Part shown: positions 38,607 to 47,510 of the stretch, piece after piece
Position numbering within the stretch: position 1 is the stretch's first letter
Layout of the letters: every line of letters starts with the position of its first letter
Source: Aminobacter sp. J41
Lineage (GTDB): Bacteria; Pseudomonadota; Alphaproteobacteria; Rhizobiales; Rhizobiaceae
DNA length: 64,000 bases
Direction: 5' to 3'
Assembly (NCBI RefSeq): GCF_000526635.1
Contig: NZ_JAGL01000007.1
Location: 62,134 to 126,133, forward strand
Position numbers and translations under genes: made by a program
Notes under the pieces: model-generated
Databases searched by the model: none
Told to the model about the DNA's origin: nothing
The model's input: the letters and a program-made list of their open reading frames with translations, nothing else

Positions 38607-41606
38607 TTAGAAGAAGCCGCGACGCTGCCACCATCCTTTGCGTGGCTTCGGCTCCTCGCCGGCAGGGGCCGACGAGGTCACGACCGGCTCGGTCGCGATC
38701 GGCTTGGGGTCCGCCTTCGGAGCCGGTTCCTCTGCCTTGGCCTCCGGCTCGGATTCGGCCGGCGCCTCCGTTACGTCCGCAGCCACTTCCGACGGCGCTG
38801 CTTCTGCGGCCGGTTCCTCAGCAGGGACGGCAGCAGGTTCGGCGACGGGCTCAGCCGGAGTCTCGACAGCCTCGGCGGCAACCGGCTCGGCCGGCGCTTC
38901 GGCCTCGGCAGTTGCCTTCTTGCGACGCGTGGTGCGCTTCTTCGGCTTCTCTGCCGGCTCCTCGGCAGCTGGTGCCGCCTCAAGTTCGGTCGCAGCCTGT
39001 GCGACTTCTGCTTCGGCAGCCTCGGCCTTCTTGGAGCGCCGGCGTGTGGTCTTCTTCTTCGGCGCTTCCTCGGCTGGAGCCTCTGCGGCAGCCTCAACGG
39101 CAGCTGCCGGTTCGACCGAACCCTCGACGGTCTCCATCGCGGCCGCATCGGCGTCGCCGGTCGCCGCAGGCGCTTCTGAGGTTGCCTCGGCTACAACCTC
39201 GGCGGCAGGTGCTTCAGCCTCGCCCTCAGCCTCTTCACCGGAAGCTGCTGCCAGCGCGTCCTCGTCACGACGGTTGCGGCGTCCACCGCGCTTGCCGCGA
39301 CGGCGCTTCTTTGTCTCGCCATTGCCGGCAGCCGACCCTTCAGCGCTGGCCTCGCCAGCGGATTCGCCCTCATCGTCGGTCTCGGCAACGGCATCGGCCG
39401 TCTCGCCGGCATCGTCGTCGACGGTGGATTCACCGTTCGTCGCTGCCTGTGCTGCGTCCTGCTCACCGCGATCGCGACCGCCACGACGGCGGCGGCGACG
39501 CTTGCGCTTGCGCTGGCCGCCATTGCCGTTTTCTTCCTGCGTAGCGGCAGCAACCGGCTCCGCAGCCTCTTCTTCTGCCTCTTCCTCGACCTCAACGTCG
39601 ATGATGTCGTCCTCAGGCTCTTCCTCGTAGGCGATGGTCGGCATGACCGGCACGAAGCCTTCCGGCCGCTCTGCAATGGCGCCCTTGACGATGAGGTAGT
39701 GCTGCGAGCGCACCGACTCGTCGGCCTCGATGGTGATCGTCAGGCCGAAACGCCTCTCGAGGTCGATCAGCGTCGAACGCTTGTGGTTGAGAATGTAGAT
39801 CGCGGTGGCCGTCGGCGTACGCACGATGATGTGGTTGCGCGAGTCCTTGAGGAGGTACTCCTCGATCGCGCGGATCACCAGCAGACCGACCGACGAATCG
39901 GACCGGACATGACCGGCGCCGCCGCAATGCGGGCAGACCTGCATGGTCGATTCGAGCACCGAGGCGCGGATGCGCTGGCGCGACATTTCGAGCAGACCGA
40001 AATGCGAGATCCGGCCGACCTGGATGCGGGCGCGGTCGTTCTTCAGGCATTCCTTCAGCCGCTTCTCGACCGCGCGGTTGTTGCGGCTCTCCTCCATGTC
40101 GATGAAGTCGATCACGATGAGGCCGGCAAGGTCGCGCAGGCGAAGCTGGCGGGCAATTTCCTCCGCTGCTTCGAGGTTCGTCTGCAGCGCGGTGTCCTCG
40201 ATGGAGTGCTCCTTGGTGGAGCGGCCCGAGTTCACGTCGATCGCAACCAGCGCTTCGGTCTGGTTGATGATGATGTAGCCGCCGGACTTCAGCGTCACCT
40301 GCGGCTGCAGCATCTTGTCAAGCTGCCCCTCGATGCCGTTGCGCGCGAAGATCGGCACAGTGTCGCGATAGGGCTGAACCACTTTGGCGTGGCTCGGCAT
40401 CAGCATGCGCATGAAGTCCTTCGCCTCGCGGTAGCCCGACTCGCCGGCGACGAGGATCTCGCTGATGTCCTTGTTATAGAGGTCACGCACCGAACGCTTG
40501 ATGAGGGAGCCTTCCTCGTAGACGAGGGCAGGGGCCGTGGACTTCAGCGTCAGATCGCGGACGTTGTCCCACAGGCGCATCAGGTATTCGTAGTCGCGCT
40601 TGATCTCGGTCTTGGTGCGGCTCTCGCCGGCTGTGCGCAGGATGACGCCCATGCCCTGCGGGACATCGAGCTCCTTGACGATTTCCTTGAGGCGCTTGCG
40701 ATCCTGGGCGTTGGTGATCTTGCGGGAGATGCCGCCGCCACGGGCGGTATTGGGCATCAGCACGGAGTAGCGCCCGGCAAGCGACAGATAGGTCGTCAGC
40801 GCGGCGCCCTTGTTGCCGCGCTCTTCCTTGACCACCTGCACCAGCAGGATCTGGCGGCGCTTGATGACTTCCTGGATCTTGTACTGGCGGCGATGCGGCC
40901 GGCGGCGCTCTTCGTGGACTTCCTCGAAGGCATCCTCGGCACCAACGGACTCGATCTCGTCGGCGCCGTTATTGTCGTCGCCGTCGTGAGAGTCGCTGTC
41001 GTCGTGATTGTCGTCGCTCGGCGCTTCGGCTTCTTCGGCAAAGTGGCCTTCGGCAGCAGCAGGAGCTTCCTCGGAAACCACGTCGACTTCCGCGGCCTCG
41101 GCCAGCACCTTTTCGCGGCTTTCCTCGCCTTCGGCCTCTACGGCCTCGCCAGCTTCGTCGTCGTGGCTTTCGCCCTCGGCGTCGGCCTCAGCGCCGTTCG
41201 TCTCGCCGGCGGCGTGTGCGCCTTCGCCATTGCGGTCGCGGTTGCGGCCACGGCGACGGCGGCGGTTGCGGCCGTTGCGCTCCTCGCCGTCCTCGTCGTC
41301 ATCATCGGCATCGCGTGCGTCCTCGGCTTCTGCACGCAGCAGCGCCTGACGGTCGGCAACTGGGATCTGGTAGTAGTCCGGATGAATCTCCGAGAAGGCC
41401 AGAAAGCCATGACGGTTGCCGCCATATTCAACGAAGGCGGCCTGAAGCGACGGTTCGACCCGGGTTACTCGGGCGAGATAAATGTTACCCTTGAGCTGCT
41501 TCTTGTTTTCCGACTCAAAGTCGAACTCTTCAATGCGGTTACCGCGAACGACGACTACCCGCGTTTCCTCCGGGTGGGAGGCATCTATGAGCATTTTGTT
41601 GGGCAT
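38607..41606 (-). CDS. rne: ribonuclease E/G family endoribonuclease
   Basis: A 999-residue endoribonuclease that forms the RNA degradosome core. The N-terminus (MLIDASHPEETRVVVVRGNRIEEFDFES) and the S1 domain start are typical. The S1 domain is interrupted by an insertion of about 150 residues very rich in Asp and Glu with an Arg block. The DNase-I-like catalytic domain holds VAIDVNSGRSTKEHSIEDTALQTNLEAAEEIARQLRLRDLAGLIVIDFIDM, and the Zn link is CPHCGGAG. The 400-residue C-terminus is low-complexity Ala/Glu with Arg-rich blocks and ends in WWQRRGFF. The start at 41606 gives MPNKMLIDAS. Confidence 0.94.
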   Translation of the reverse strand: MPNKMLIDASHPEETRVVVVRGNRIEEFDFESENKKQLKGNIYLARVTRVEPSLQAAFVEYGGNRHGFLAFSEIHPDYYQIPVADRQALLRAEAEDARDADDDDEDGEERNGRNRRRRRGRNRDRNGEGAHAAGETNGAEADAEGESHDDEAGEAVEAEGEESREKVLAEAAEVDVVSEEAPAAAEGHFAEEAEAPSDDNHDDSDSHDGDDNNGADEIESVGAEDAFEEVHEERRRPHRRQYKIQEVIKRRQILLVQVVKEERGNKGAALTTYLSLAGRYSVLMPNTARGGGISRKITNAQDRKRLKEIVKELDVPQGMGVILRTAGESRTKTEIKRDYEYLMRLWDNVRDLTLKSTAPALVYEEGSLIKRSVRDLYNKDISEILVAGESGYREAKDFMRMLMPSHAKVVQPYRDTVPIFARNGIEGQLDKMLQPQVTLKSGGYIIINQTEALVAIDVNSGRSTKEHSIEDTALQTNLEAAEEIARQLRLRDLAGLIVIDFIDMEESRNNRAVEKRLKECLKNDRARIQVGRISHFGLLEMSRQRIRASVLESTMQVCPHCGGAGHVRSDSSVGLLVIRAIEEYLLKDSRNHIIVRTPTATAIYILNHKRSTLIDLERRFGLTITIEADESVRSQHYLIVKGAIAERPEGFVPVMPTIAYEEEPEDDIIDVEVEEEAEEEAAEPVAAATQEENGNGGQRKRKRRRRRRGGRDRGEQDAAQAATNGESTVDDDAGETADAVAETDDEGESAGEASAEGSAAGNGETKKRRRGKRGGRRNRRDEDALAAASGEEAEGEAEAPAAEVVAEATSEAPAATGDADAAAMETVEGSVEPAAAVEAAAEAPAEEAPKKKTTRRRSKKAEAAEAEVAQAATELEAAPAAEEPAEKPKKRTTRRKKATAEAEAPAEPVAAEAVETPAEPVAEPAAVPAEEPAAEAAPSEVAADVTEAPAESEPEAKAEEPAPKADPKPIATEPVVTSSAPAGEEPKPRKGWWQRRGFF

Positions 41607-42140
41607 TATGTCTTGTCTCCCCGGCGCGGGCAGACGGACGCAACCGCGGATCTGCGCGGAATACATGCGCTGTTCTTGCCAGCACGCCGGAATATTGGGG
41701 GGTCGCACGCACAAGGAGAAGCCGACCTGCCGCACCGGCCGCGGCCATGAAGGCGCGGTTTCTTTCGGTCTGGAGCAGGGTCTGGCTTGCGTTCATTGCG
41801 TTACATGCGAAACCATTATTTGAACCAAGGCCCATCTGGTGGAAACGGGCCCGCCGATTTTGCTCGTACAGAGCCGGCTGGAACCTGGTCCCAACCGTCT
41901 TTCCTCACGCCAGGGGCCCCGTTCTGCGGGTACCTCCTGCAAGAAAATTCTTTGGAAACACCTGTCCCGCCATCGACGTGCCTTTGATCCGCGGTGGCAC
42001 CGTTGCTGCCAAAGCAAGGCATGGGCGGCAGGCTCGACCGATCACGACATTGCGGTGATCCGAACTTGCTTTTATGATTTGCAGAAGGTCATGGCAACCC
42101 ACAATCGTTGGCGGCCTCGCTGAGCGAAAGGTTGGGGATC

Positions 42141-42178
42141 ATCCGGCATATGGTGTTTAATCCGGCATATGGTGTTTA
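42141..42178 (+). repeat. perfect 19-base tandem repeat, two units
   Basis: The unit ATCCGGCATATGGTGTTTA occurs twice head to tail (42141-42159 and 42160-42178), followed by AAGAG. Each unit contains the palindrome CATATG. It lies about 75 bases before the amiC start, where a promoter or operator would be expected. Confidence 0.9.
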
Positions 42179-42187
42179 AAGAGTTGC

Positions 42188-42195
42188 TTAACCAT
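42188..42195 (+). promoter_or_regulatory. possible CtrA-type half-site upstream of amiC
   Basis: TTAACCAT matches the second CtrA motif described in Caulobacter. Other TTAA elements lie at 42157, 42176 and 42212, but none has the N7 spacing of the full TTAA-N7-TTAA site. Regulation of a cell-separation amidase by the cell-cycle regulator would make sense, but an 8-base match is weak. Confidence 0.22.
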
Positions 42196-42250
42196 AGGCC
42201 GTTACCAATCCTTAACTCCGGCCTTCGGCCAGATATTTGAACAGGATGCC

Positions 42251-43495
42251 ATGCCGCAGACTTGCAGCCCCCAGTTTGACGCCCGTCTACGCCAGATGCT
42301 GACGCGCATCGTGGCCGTCCTGGTGATGTTGCTGAGTTTTGCTCCTTTCTCTGTGTCCGCATCCGAACTGCTCGTTGCGCACAGCTACAAGATGGCCGGT
42401 GATACCTCGCGCATGCGCCTTGTTGTGCATTTCGACAAGGAGCCGGACCTGCGCTGGTTCCTGCTACGCGATCCACATCGCCTTGCCATTGAAATGCCGG
42501 AGGCGGAATTTCGTTTCGACGCCGAGGAGCTGACGGCGCGCAGCATGGTCACGGGCGTGTATTATGGTAACACTGGTCCCGGTACCTCGCGCCTGATCCT
42601 TTCCTTCGACGGGCCGTTCGCCGTCGAGCGCGTCGAGATCCTGCAGAACGAGAGCGAGCCGGGCTACCGGATGGTGGCCGACATCGGCGCTGCCTCCGAG
42701 GAAGCGTTCCAGACGGCGATGGCCGAGCAGGTCGCCACGACTGGGGCCACCGCTGCCGCCAAGGGCGACCGTCTGGTGAAGCAGGCGGTTCGGCAGACCC
42801 GACCGTTCCGCGTCGTGATTGATCCGGGCCACGGTGGTATCGACACGGGGGCAGCCGGCGTAAGCGGCACTCAGGAAAAGACGATCACACTCGCCTTCGC
42901 GCTCGAACTTAAGAAGCGACTGGAGGATGTGGGCGGCCTCGACGTGTTCCTCACCCGCGACCGCGACCTGTTCCTGCGTCTCGACGAGCGCGTGAAGATC
43001 GCGCGCCAGAATGAGGCCGACCTGTTCATTTCGATTCATGCTGACTCGATCCGGCAGAAGTCCGTTCGCGGCGCGACCGTTTACACCGTCTCCGACAAGG
43101 CGTCGGACCCGGAAGCTGCCGCCAAGGCTATCCGCGAGAACCTCGCCGACGAGATCGCCGGCGTCGTGGTCGAGGAGGAAAACGAGGAAGTCGCGGACAT
43201 TCTCGTCGACCTCATCCGCCGGGAGACCCAGGGCTTCTCGATCCGCTTCGCGCGCTCGCTCGTCGAGGAGCTGAAGGGTGCAATCGCCATGATCCCGACC
43301 AATCCGCATCGATTCGCCGGCTTCCGTGTGCTGCGCGCGCCCGACGTTCCCTCGGTGCTGCTTGAACTGGGTTACCTGTCGAATCCGGATGACGAAGCAC
43401 TTCTGCGCGATCCCGAGTGGCGGGCAAAGGCTGCCAATGGCATTGCATCTGCCATCGGTTACTTCGCCGCAGCCCGTCAGGGTGCGGGTGGCTGA
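42251..43495 (+). CDS. amiC: N-acetylmuramoyl-L-alanine amidase, AmiC-type
   Basis: A 414-residue periplasmic Zn amidase that cuts the peptide side chain from MurNAc during cell separation. After a signal peptide (VAVLVMLLSFAPFSVSA) comes an AMIN domain (about residues 40-150), then Amidase_3. Zn ligands are in IDPGHGGIDTG, GTQEKTITL and FISIHADS; the catalytic Glu is in VLLELGYLSN. The helix between (PEAAAKAIRENLADEIAGVVVEEENEEVADILVDLIRR) matches the autoinhibitory helix of enzymes activated by LytM/EnvC factors. An M23/LytM gene lies about 4 kb downstream (47511-48752). Confidence 0.95.
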   Translation: MPQTCSPQFDARLRQMLTRIVAVLVMLLSFAPFSVSASELLVAHSYKMAGDTSRMRLVVHFDKEPDLRWFLLRDPHRLAIEMPEAEFRFDAEELTARSMVTGVYYGNTGPGTSRLILSFDGPFAVERVEILQNESEPGYRMVADIGAASEEAFQTAMAEQVATTGATAAAKGDRLVKQAVRQTRPFRVVIDPGHGGIDTGAAGVSGTQEKTITLAFALELKKRLEDVGGLDVFLTRDRDLFLRLDERVKIARQNEADLFISIHADSIRQKSVRGATVYTVSDKASDPEAAAKAIRENLADEIAGVVVEEENEEVADILVDLIRRETQGFSIRFARSLVEELKGAIAMIPTNPHRFAGFRVLRAPDVPSVLLELGYLSNPDDEALLRDPEWRAKAANGIASAIGYFAAARQGAGG

Positions 43496-43567
43496 ACCCG
43501 GCTCCTGAATTTGGTGTATTGCCCCCGCGCCGGAGCTCTAGTAGCGGAAGGGGCGGTGGCGATTGCG

Positions 43568-43595
43568 TTGCAGCAACACAACACTGTGTTATCTA
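43568..43595 (+). promoter_or_regulatory. possible mrcA promoter
   Basis: TTGCAG (43568-43573), a 16-base spacer and TATCTA (43590-43595) lie in the 246-base gap upstream of the PBP1A gene. The spacer contains AACAC and GTGTT arms that could be an operator. Confidence 0.35.
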
Positions 43596-43741
43596 ATGCA
43601 GGAATCGCAAAACAGGCCTTTTCTATCGCCGCATTTTGCCCACAAGGGCGGAGCATCAGGTGTCGTTGAGACGATGCATGGTCGCGACCGGCGGTTGCGG
43701 TCATGGCGCGAGGGCTCGTTGGTCCTCCAGGTGGAGCGGGT

Positions 43742-46207
43742 ATGATAAGGCTTATCGGATATTTCTTCGGTGTTGGTGTCGCGCTGGCGCTCGCAGTTGC
43801 CGCTGGCGTGGCCATTTACCTCACCGCAATTACCAGGGATCTGCCTGACTACGAGGTGCTCGCCCGCTACGAGCCGCCGGTAACGACCCGCGTGCATGCG
43901 TCTGACGGCGCGCTGATGGCAGAGTTCGCCCGCGAGCAGCGCCTGTTCCTGCCGATCCAGGCGATCCCGGACCGCGTCAAGGCCGCCTTCATCTCCGCGG
44001 AAGACAAGAACTTCTACACGCACCCCGGCATCGACGTGACGGGACTGATCCGCGCGATCGCCACCAATCTCCAGAACATCGGCAGCGGCCGCCGCCCGGT
44101 CGGCGCCTCGACCATCACGCAGCAGGTCGCAAAGAACTTCCTGCTCGATTCCAGCCTCTCCTATGACCGCAAGGTCCGGGAGATGATCCTGTCGTTCCGC
44201 ATCGAGCAGGCGTATCCGAAGGACCGCATCCTCGAGCTCTACCTCAACGAGATCTATCTCGGCTTCGTCTATCCGGGTTATGGCGCCTACGGCGTCGCTG
44301 CCGCTGCGCTGGTCTACTTCGACAAGTCGGTCAACGAGCTGACAGTCGCCGAAGCAGCCTATCTCGCCGCGCTGCCGAAGGGCCCGACCAACTACCATCC
44401 GTTCCGCCATACCGAGCGAGCGCTGGAGCGCCGCAACTGGGTGATCGACCAGATGGTCGAGAACGGCTACGTCGACCGGGAGGAGGGCGAGCGCCAGAAG
44501 GCGCTCCCGCTGGGCGTCAACCCGCGCCGCGGTGGCAACTACCTGTTCGCCGGTGAGTACTTCACCGAGGAAGTCCGCCGCCAGATCATTTCCCGCTACG
44601 GCGAGAACGCGCTTTACGAAGGGGGCCTCTCGGTCCGCACCACGATCGAGCCGCTGATGCAGCGTCAGGCCCGCAAGGCGATGCAGAACGGCATGATCCG
44701 CTACGACACGCTGCGCGGTTACCGCGGCCCGGTCACGCATATAGACGTTTCCGCCGACTGGGGTGTCGAGCTTGGCAAGGTCCAGCGTCTCTCCGACGTG
44801 CCGGAGTGGCAGCTGGCCGTCGTGCTCGAATCCTCGCGCGAGGGGCTGAAGATCGGTCTGCAGCCTGCGCGCCAGACCTCCGGCGATCTTGTGCCGGAAC
44901 GTGAAACCGCCACTGTCTCCGCCGAGGATATGAGCTGGGCGATGCGTCTGGTGCGCGACGGCAAGATGGTCAAGGTCAAGTCGCCTGAAGAGGTCGTGCA
45001 GCCGGGCGATGTCGTCTATGTCGAGAAGAAGGGCGAGGGTGACGGCTACATGCTCCGCCAGGTGCCGGAAATCTCCGGCGGCCTCGTTGCGATGGACCCA
45101 CACACGGGCCGCGTGCTGGCGATGGTCGGCGGGTTCTCCTTCTCGCAGTCCGAATTCAACCGCGCGACGCAGGCGATGCGCCAGCCGGGCTCGTCCTTCA
45201 AGCCGATCCTCTACGCTGCCGCGCTCGACAATGGTTACACGCCGGCGTCGGTGGTCATGGACGCGCCGATCACCATCCGCATCGGCAATCAGGTGTGGGA
45301 GCCGAAGAACTACGGCGGTGGCGCTGCTGGCCCGTCGACGCTGCGCGCCGGCATCGAACGTTCGCGAAACCTGATGACAGTGCGCCTCGCCAACGACATG
45401 GGCATGAACCTCGTCGCCGAGTATGCCGAGCGCTTCGGTGTCTACGACAAGATGCTGCCGGTGCTGGCAATGTCGCTGGGCTCCGGCGAGACGACCGTCA
45501 TGCGCATGGTCTCGGCCTATGCGATCATGGCGAACGGCGGCAAGTACATCCAGCCGTCGCTGGTCGACCGCATCCAGGACCGCTACGGCAAGACCGTGTT
45601 CCGCCACGATCAGCGCAAGTGCGAGGGGTGCAACGCGACTGAATGGGATCCGAACCTGCCCGAGCCCGAGCTCATCGATGATGCCGAGCAGATCCTCGAC
45701 CCGATGACCGCCTACCAGATCACGTCGATGATGGAAGGCGTCGTCCAGCGGGGTACCGCCGCGGCTCTGGCCGAACTCGGCTATCCGCTCGCCGGCAAGA
45801 CCGGCACCACCAACGAGGAGCGCGACGCCTGGTTCATCGGCTACACGCCGGACCTCGTCGTCGGCCTTTACCTCGGCTACGACCGCCCGCGCCCGATGGG
45901 CAAGGGCTCGACCGGCAGCGGCCTTGCCGTCCCGGTCTTCAAGGAACTTATGAAGGATGTCCTCAAGGACAAGCGTCCGGTGCCGTTCCGCGTGCCGGAA
46001 GGCATGACCATGATCTCGGTCGACCGCAAGACGGGCATGCGCGCCGACGGTCCAGGCTCGATCGTCGAGGCATTCAAGCCGGGCACCGGTCCTGCCGACA
46101 GCTACTGGGTCATCGGCATGGATGACTTCCAGGCAGCCGAGCGTGCGCGCGAGCTTTCGCCGGGTGCCAGCGAAGCGATCATGCAGGGCGGCGGCGGCCT
46201 CTACTGA
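43742..46207 (+). CDS. mrcA: penicillin-binding protein 1A
   Basis: An 821-residue bifunctional class A PBP anchored by one N-terminal helix (residues 2-29). The glycosyltransferase domain shows ISAEDKNFYTHPGID, GASTITQQVAKNFLL, RKVREMILSFRIE and ILELYLNEIYLG. An OB-like domain is inserted at about 310-430. The transpeptidase has SxxK (PGSSFKP), SxN (ERSRNLM) and KTG (AGKTGTTNEERDAWFIGY). The ATG at 43742 follows GGTGGAG. It makes and cross-links peptidoglycan next to the genes for the amidase and the M23 peptidase. Confidence 0.96.
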   Translation: MIRLIGYFFGVGVALALAVAAGVAIYLTAITRDLPDYEVLARYEPPVTTRVHASDGALMAEFAREQRLFLPIQAIPDRVKAAFISAEDKNFYTHPGIDVTGLIRAIATNLQNIGSGRRPVGASTITQQVAKNFLLDSSLSYDRKVREMILSFRIEQAYPKDRILELYLNEIYLGFVYPGYGAYGVAAAALVYFDKSVNELTVAEAAYLAALPKGPTNYHPFRHTERALERRNWVIDQMVENGYVDREEGERQKALPLGVNPRRGGNYLFAGEYFTEEVRRQIISRYGENALYEGGLSVRTTIEPLMQRQARKAMQNGMIRYDTLRGYRGPVTHIDVSADWGVELGKVQRLSDVPEWQLAVVLESSREGLKIGLQPARQTSGDLVPERETATVSAEDMSWAMRLVRDGKMVKVKSPEEVVQPGDVVYVEKKGEGDGYMLRQVPEISGGLVAMDPHTGRVLAMVGGFSFSQSEFNRATQAMRQPGSSFKPILYAAALDNGYTPASVVMDAPITIRIGNQVWEPKNYGGGAAGPSTLRAGIERSRNLMTVRLANDMGMNLVAEYAERFGVYDKMLPVLAMSLGSGETTVMRMVSAYAIMANGGKYIQPSLVDRIQDRYGKTVFRHDQRKCEGCNATEWDPNLPEPELIDDAEQILDPMTAYQITSMMEGVVQRGTAAALAELGYPLAGKTGTTNEERDAWFIGYTPDLVVGLYLGYDRPRPMGKGSTGSGLAVPVFKELMKDVLKDKRPVPFRVPEGMTMISVDRKTGMRADGPGSIVEAFKPGTGPADSYWVIGMDDFQAAERARELSPGASEAIMQGGGGLY

Positions 46208-46301
46208 CGCCGGACACCGCCCGGCCATTTCACCTTTACAGGCGCGGACCTGCCTCCTATGTTCCGCGCCGATTCAGCTTTTTGAAGGAAACAACCGCTT
46301 C

Positions 46302-47433
46302 ATGCGCGCGGAAATCGAGAACATCGTCGACGAAATCAAGCAGGCGATAACCCTGCTGAGGAGGCATCTTTGACTGGGATCAGGCCGTAAAACGACTTGA
46401 TTACCTGAACATGCGTGCCGAGGATCCCTCCCTTTGGAATGATCCTCAGGAAGCGCAGAAACTGATGCGCGAGCGCCAGACGCTCGAAAACGGCATCAAT
46501 GCCGTGAAGTATGTCACCCAGGCTCTGAACGACAACGTCGAGCTCATCGAGATGGGTGAGGAAGAGGGCGACCAGACGGTCGTCAGCGATGCCGAGGATG
46601 CCATCCGGGCGCTGCGCGCCGAGGTGAGGGCGCGGCAGATCGAGACCCTGCTTTCGGGCGAGGCTGACGGCAACGACACCTATCTCGAAGTTCATGCCGG
46701 TGCCGGCGGAACCGAGAGCCAGGACTGGGCAAGCATGCTCCTGCGCATGTACACGCGCTGGGCCGAGCGCCGCGGCTTCAAGGTCGAGGTGCTGGAAGTC
46801 CATGACGGCGAAGAAGCCGGCATCAAGTCGGCGACCATCCTCGTCAAGGGCACCAACGCCTACGGCTGGCTGAAGACCGAGTCGGGCGTGCACCGCCTGG
46901 TGCGCATCTCGCCCTACGATTCGAACGCCCGTCGCCATACCTCTTTCTCGTCGGTCTGGGTCTATCCGGTGGTCGACGACTCGATCAATATCGAGGTCAG
47001 TGAGAGCGATTGCCGCATCGATACCTACCGTGCCTCGGGCGCAGGCGGCCAGCACGTCAACACGACCGACTCGGCAGTGCGCATCACGCACATCCCGACC
47101 GGTATCGTCGTGGCCTGCCAGCAGGAGCGCTCGCAGCACAAGAACCGCGCCAAGGCTTGGGAAATGCTGCGTTCGCGCCTGTACGAGGAAGAGCTGAAGA
47201 AGCGCGAGGCAATCGCCAACGCTTCCGAGGCCTCCAAGACGGACATCGGCTGGGGTCACCAGATCCGGTCCTACGTGCTGCAGCCGTACCAGCTGGTGAA
47301 GGACCTGCGCACGGGCGTCGAGAGCCCCAGCCCCTCGGACGTTCTCGACGGCGACCTCGACGAGTTCATGGAAGCAGCCCTGTCGCAGCGCATCGAGGGT
47401 GGTGCCGGACAGGTTGTCGAGGATATCGACTGA
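46302..47433 (+). CDS. prfB: peptide chain release factor 2, with programmed +1 frameshift
   Basis: A release factor of 376 residues that reads UAA and UGA stops. The first 23 codons ([23 protein letters not shown], 46302-46370) end at CTT TGA. After skipping one base the frame continues as [22 protein letters not shown] to 47433. Visible are the anticodon-mimic region [19 protein letters not shown] and the catalytic GGQ in [18 protein letters not shown]. The in-frame UGA is the autoregulatory signal: low RF2 favours the shift. A gene call from the ATG at 46411 alone would lose 59 N-terminal residues. Confidence 0.97.
46359..46374 (+). promoter_or_regulatory. RF2 programmed +1 frameshift site
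   Basis: AGGAGG (46359-46364), a 3-base spacer, CTT (46368-46370), then TGA C (46371-46374). The E. coli prfB site has the same layout: a Shine-Dalgarno-like element three bases before CUU UGA C. The ribosome slips one base forward at CUU. Confidence 0.95.
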
Positions 47434-47437
47434 TTAT

Positions 47438-47508
47438 GGGAATAGGGGCTTAGTTGAATAGGGCAGTATGCCTGCTTGATGACCTAAGCCCCCATTCACC
47501 TATTCCCC
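47438..47508. terminator. inverted repeat between convergent prfB and M23 genes
   Basis: GGGAATAGGGGCTTAG (47438-47453) is matched by CTAAGCCCC (47484-47492) and, after a six-base interruption, CCTATTCCCC (47499-47508). It fills the 77 bases between the two stop codons. There is no T tract, so it may be a bidirectional terminator or transcript-end stabiliser. Confidence 0.5.
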
Positions 47509-47510
47509 CT

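Larger units (their letters stand above)
41607..42250. promoter_or_regulatory. divergent rne/amiC intergenic region with long rne leader
   Basis: These 644 bases between divergent genes show no credible protein gene. Short frames exist on both strands but are unrelated to any family and overlap each other. RNase E mRNAs often have a long 5' leader used for autoregulation, and a leader of several hundred bases would fit here. A GTTGCC/CATAAA pair on the minus strand (42071-42098) is a weak promoter candidate. The right end holds a tandem repeat and TTAA elements before amiC. Confidence 0.55.

Noticed and set aside
38638-39630. 330-residue Ser/Ala-rich frame opposite the rne tail
   Set aside because: It mirrors the Ala/Glu low-complexity tail of RNase E; composition alone explains the open frame.
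39699-41750. 683-residue frame on the plus strand opposite rne
   Set aside because: It is antisense to the recognised RNase E catalytic domain, has no family features, and is open because of the GC-rich third positions and repeated acidic codons of rne.
41747-42058. 103-residue plus-strand frame in the rne leader region
   Set aside because: No ribosome site and no family likeness; it overlaps several other short frames on both strands.
42141-42178. CRISPR-like repeats
   Set aside because: Only two units, directly adjacent with no spacer, and no cas genes in the window.
43589-46228. 879-residue frame antisense to mrcA
   Set aside because: PBP1A motifs on the plus strand are complete; the antisense product is His/Arg/Asp-rich with no domain.
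46302-46411. prfB as a frameshifted pseudogene
   Set aside because: The stop is the programmed UGA with the correct SD-like element and slippery CUU.
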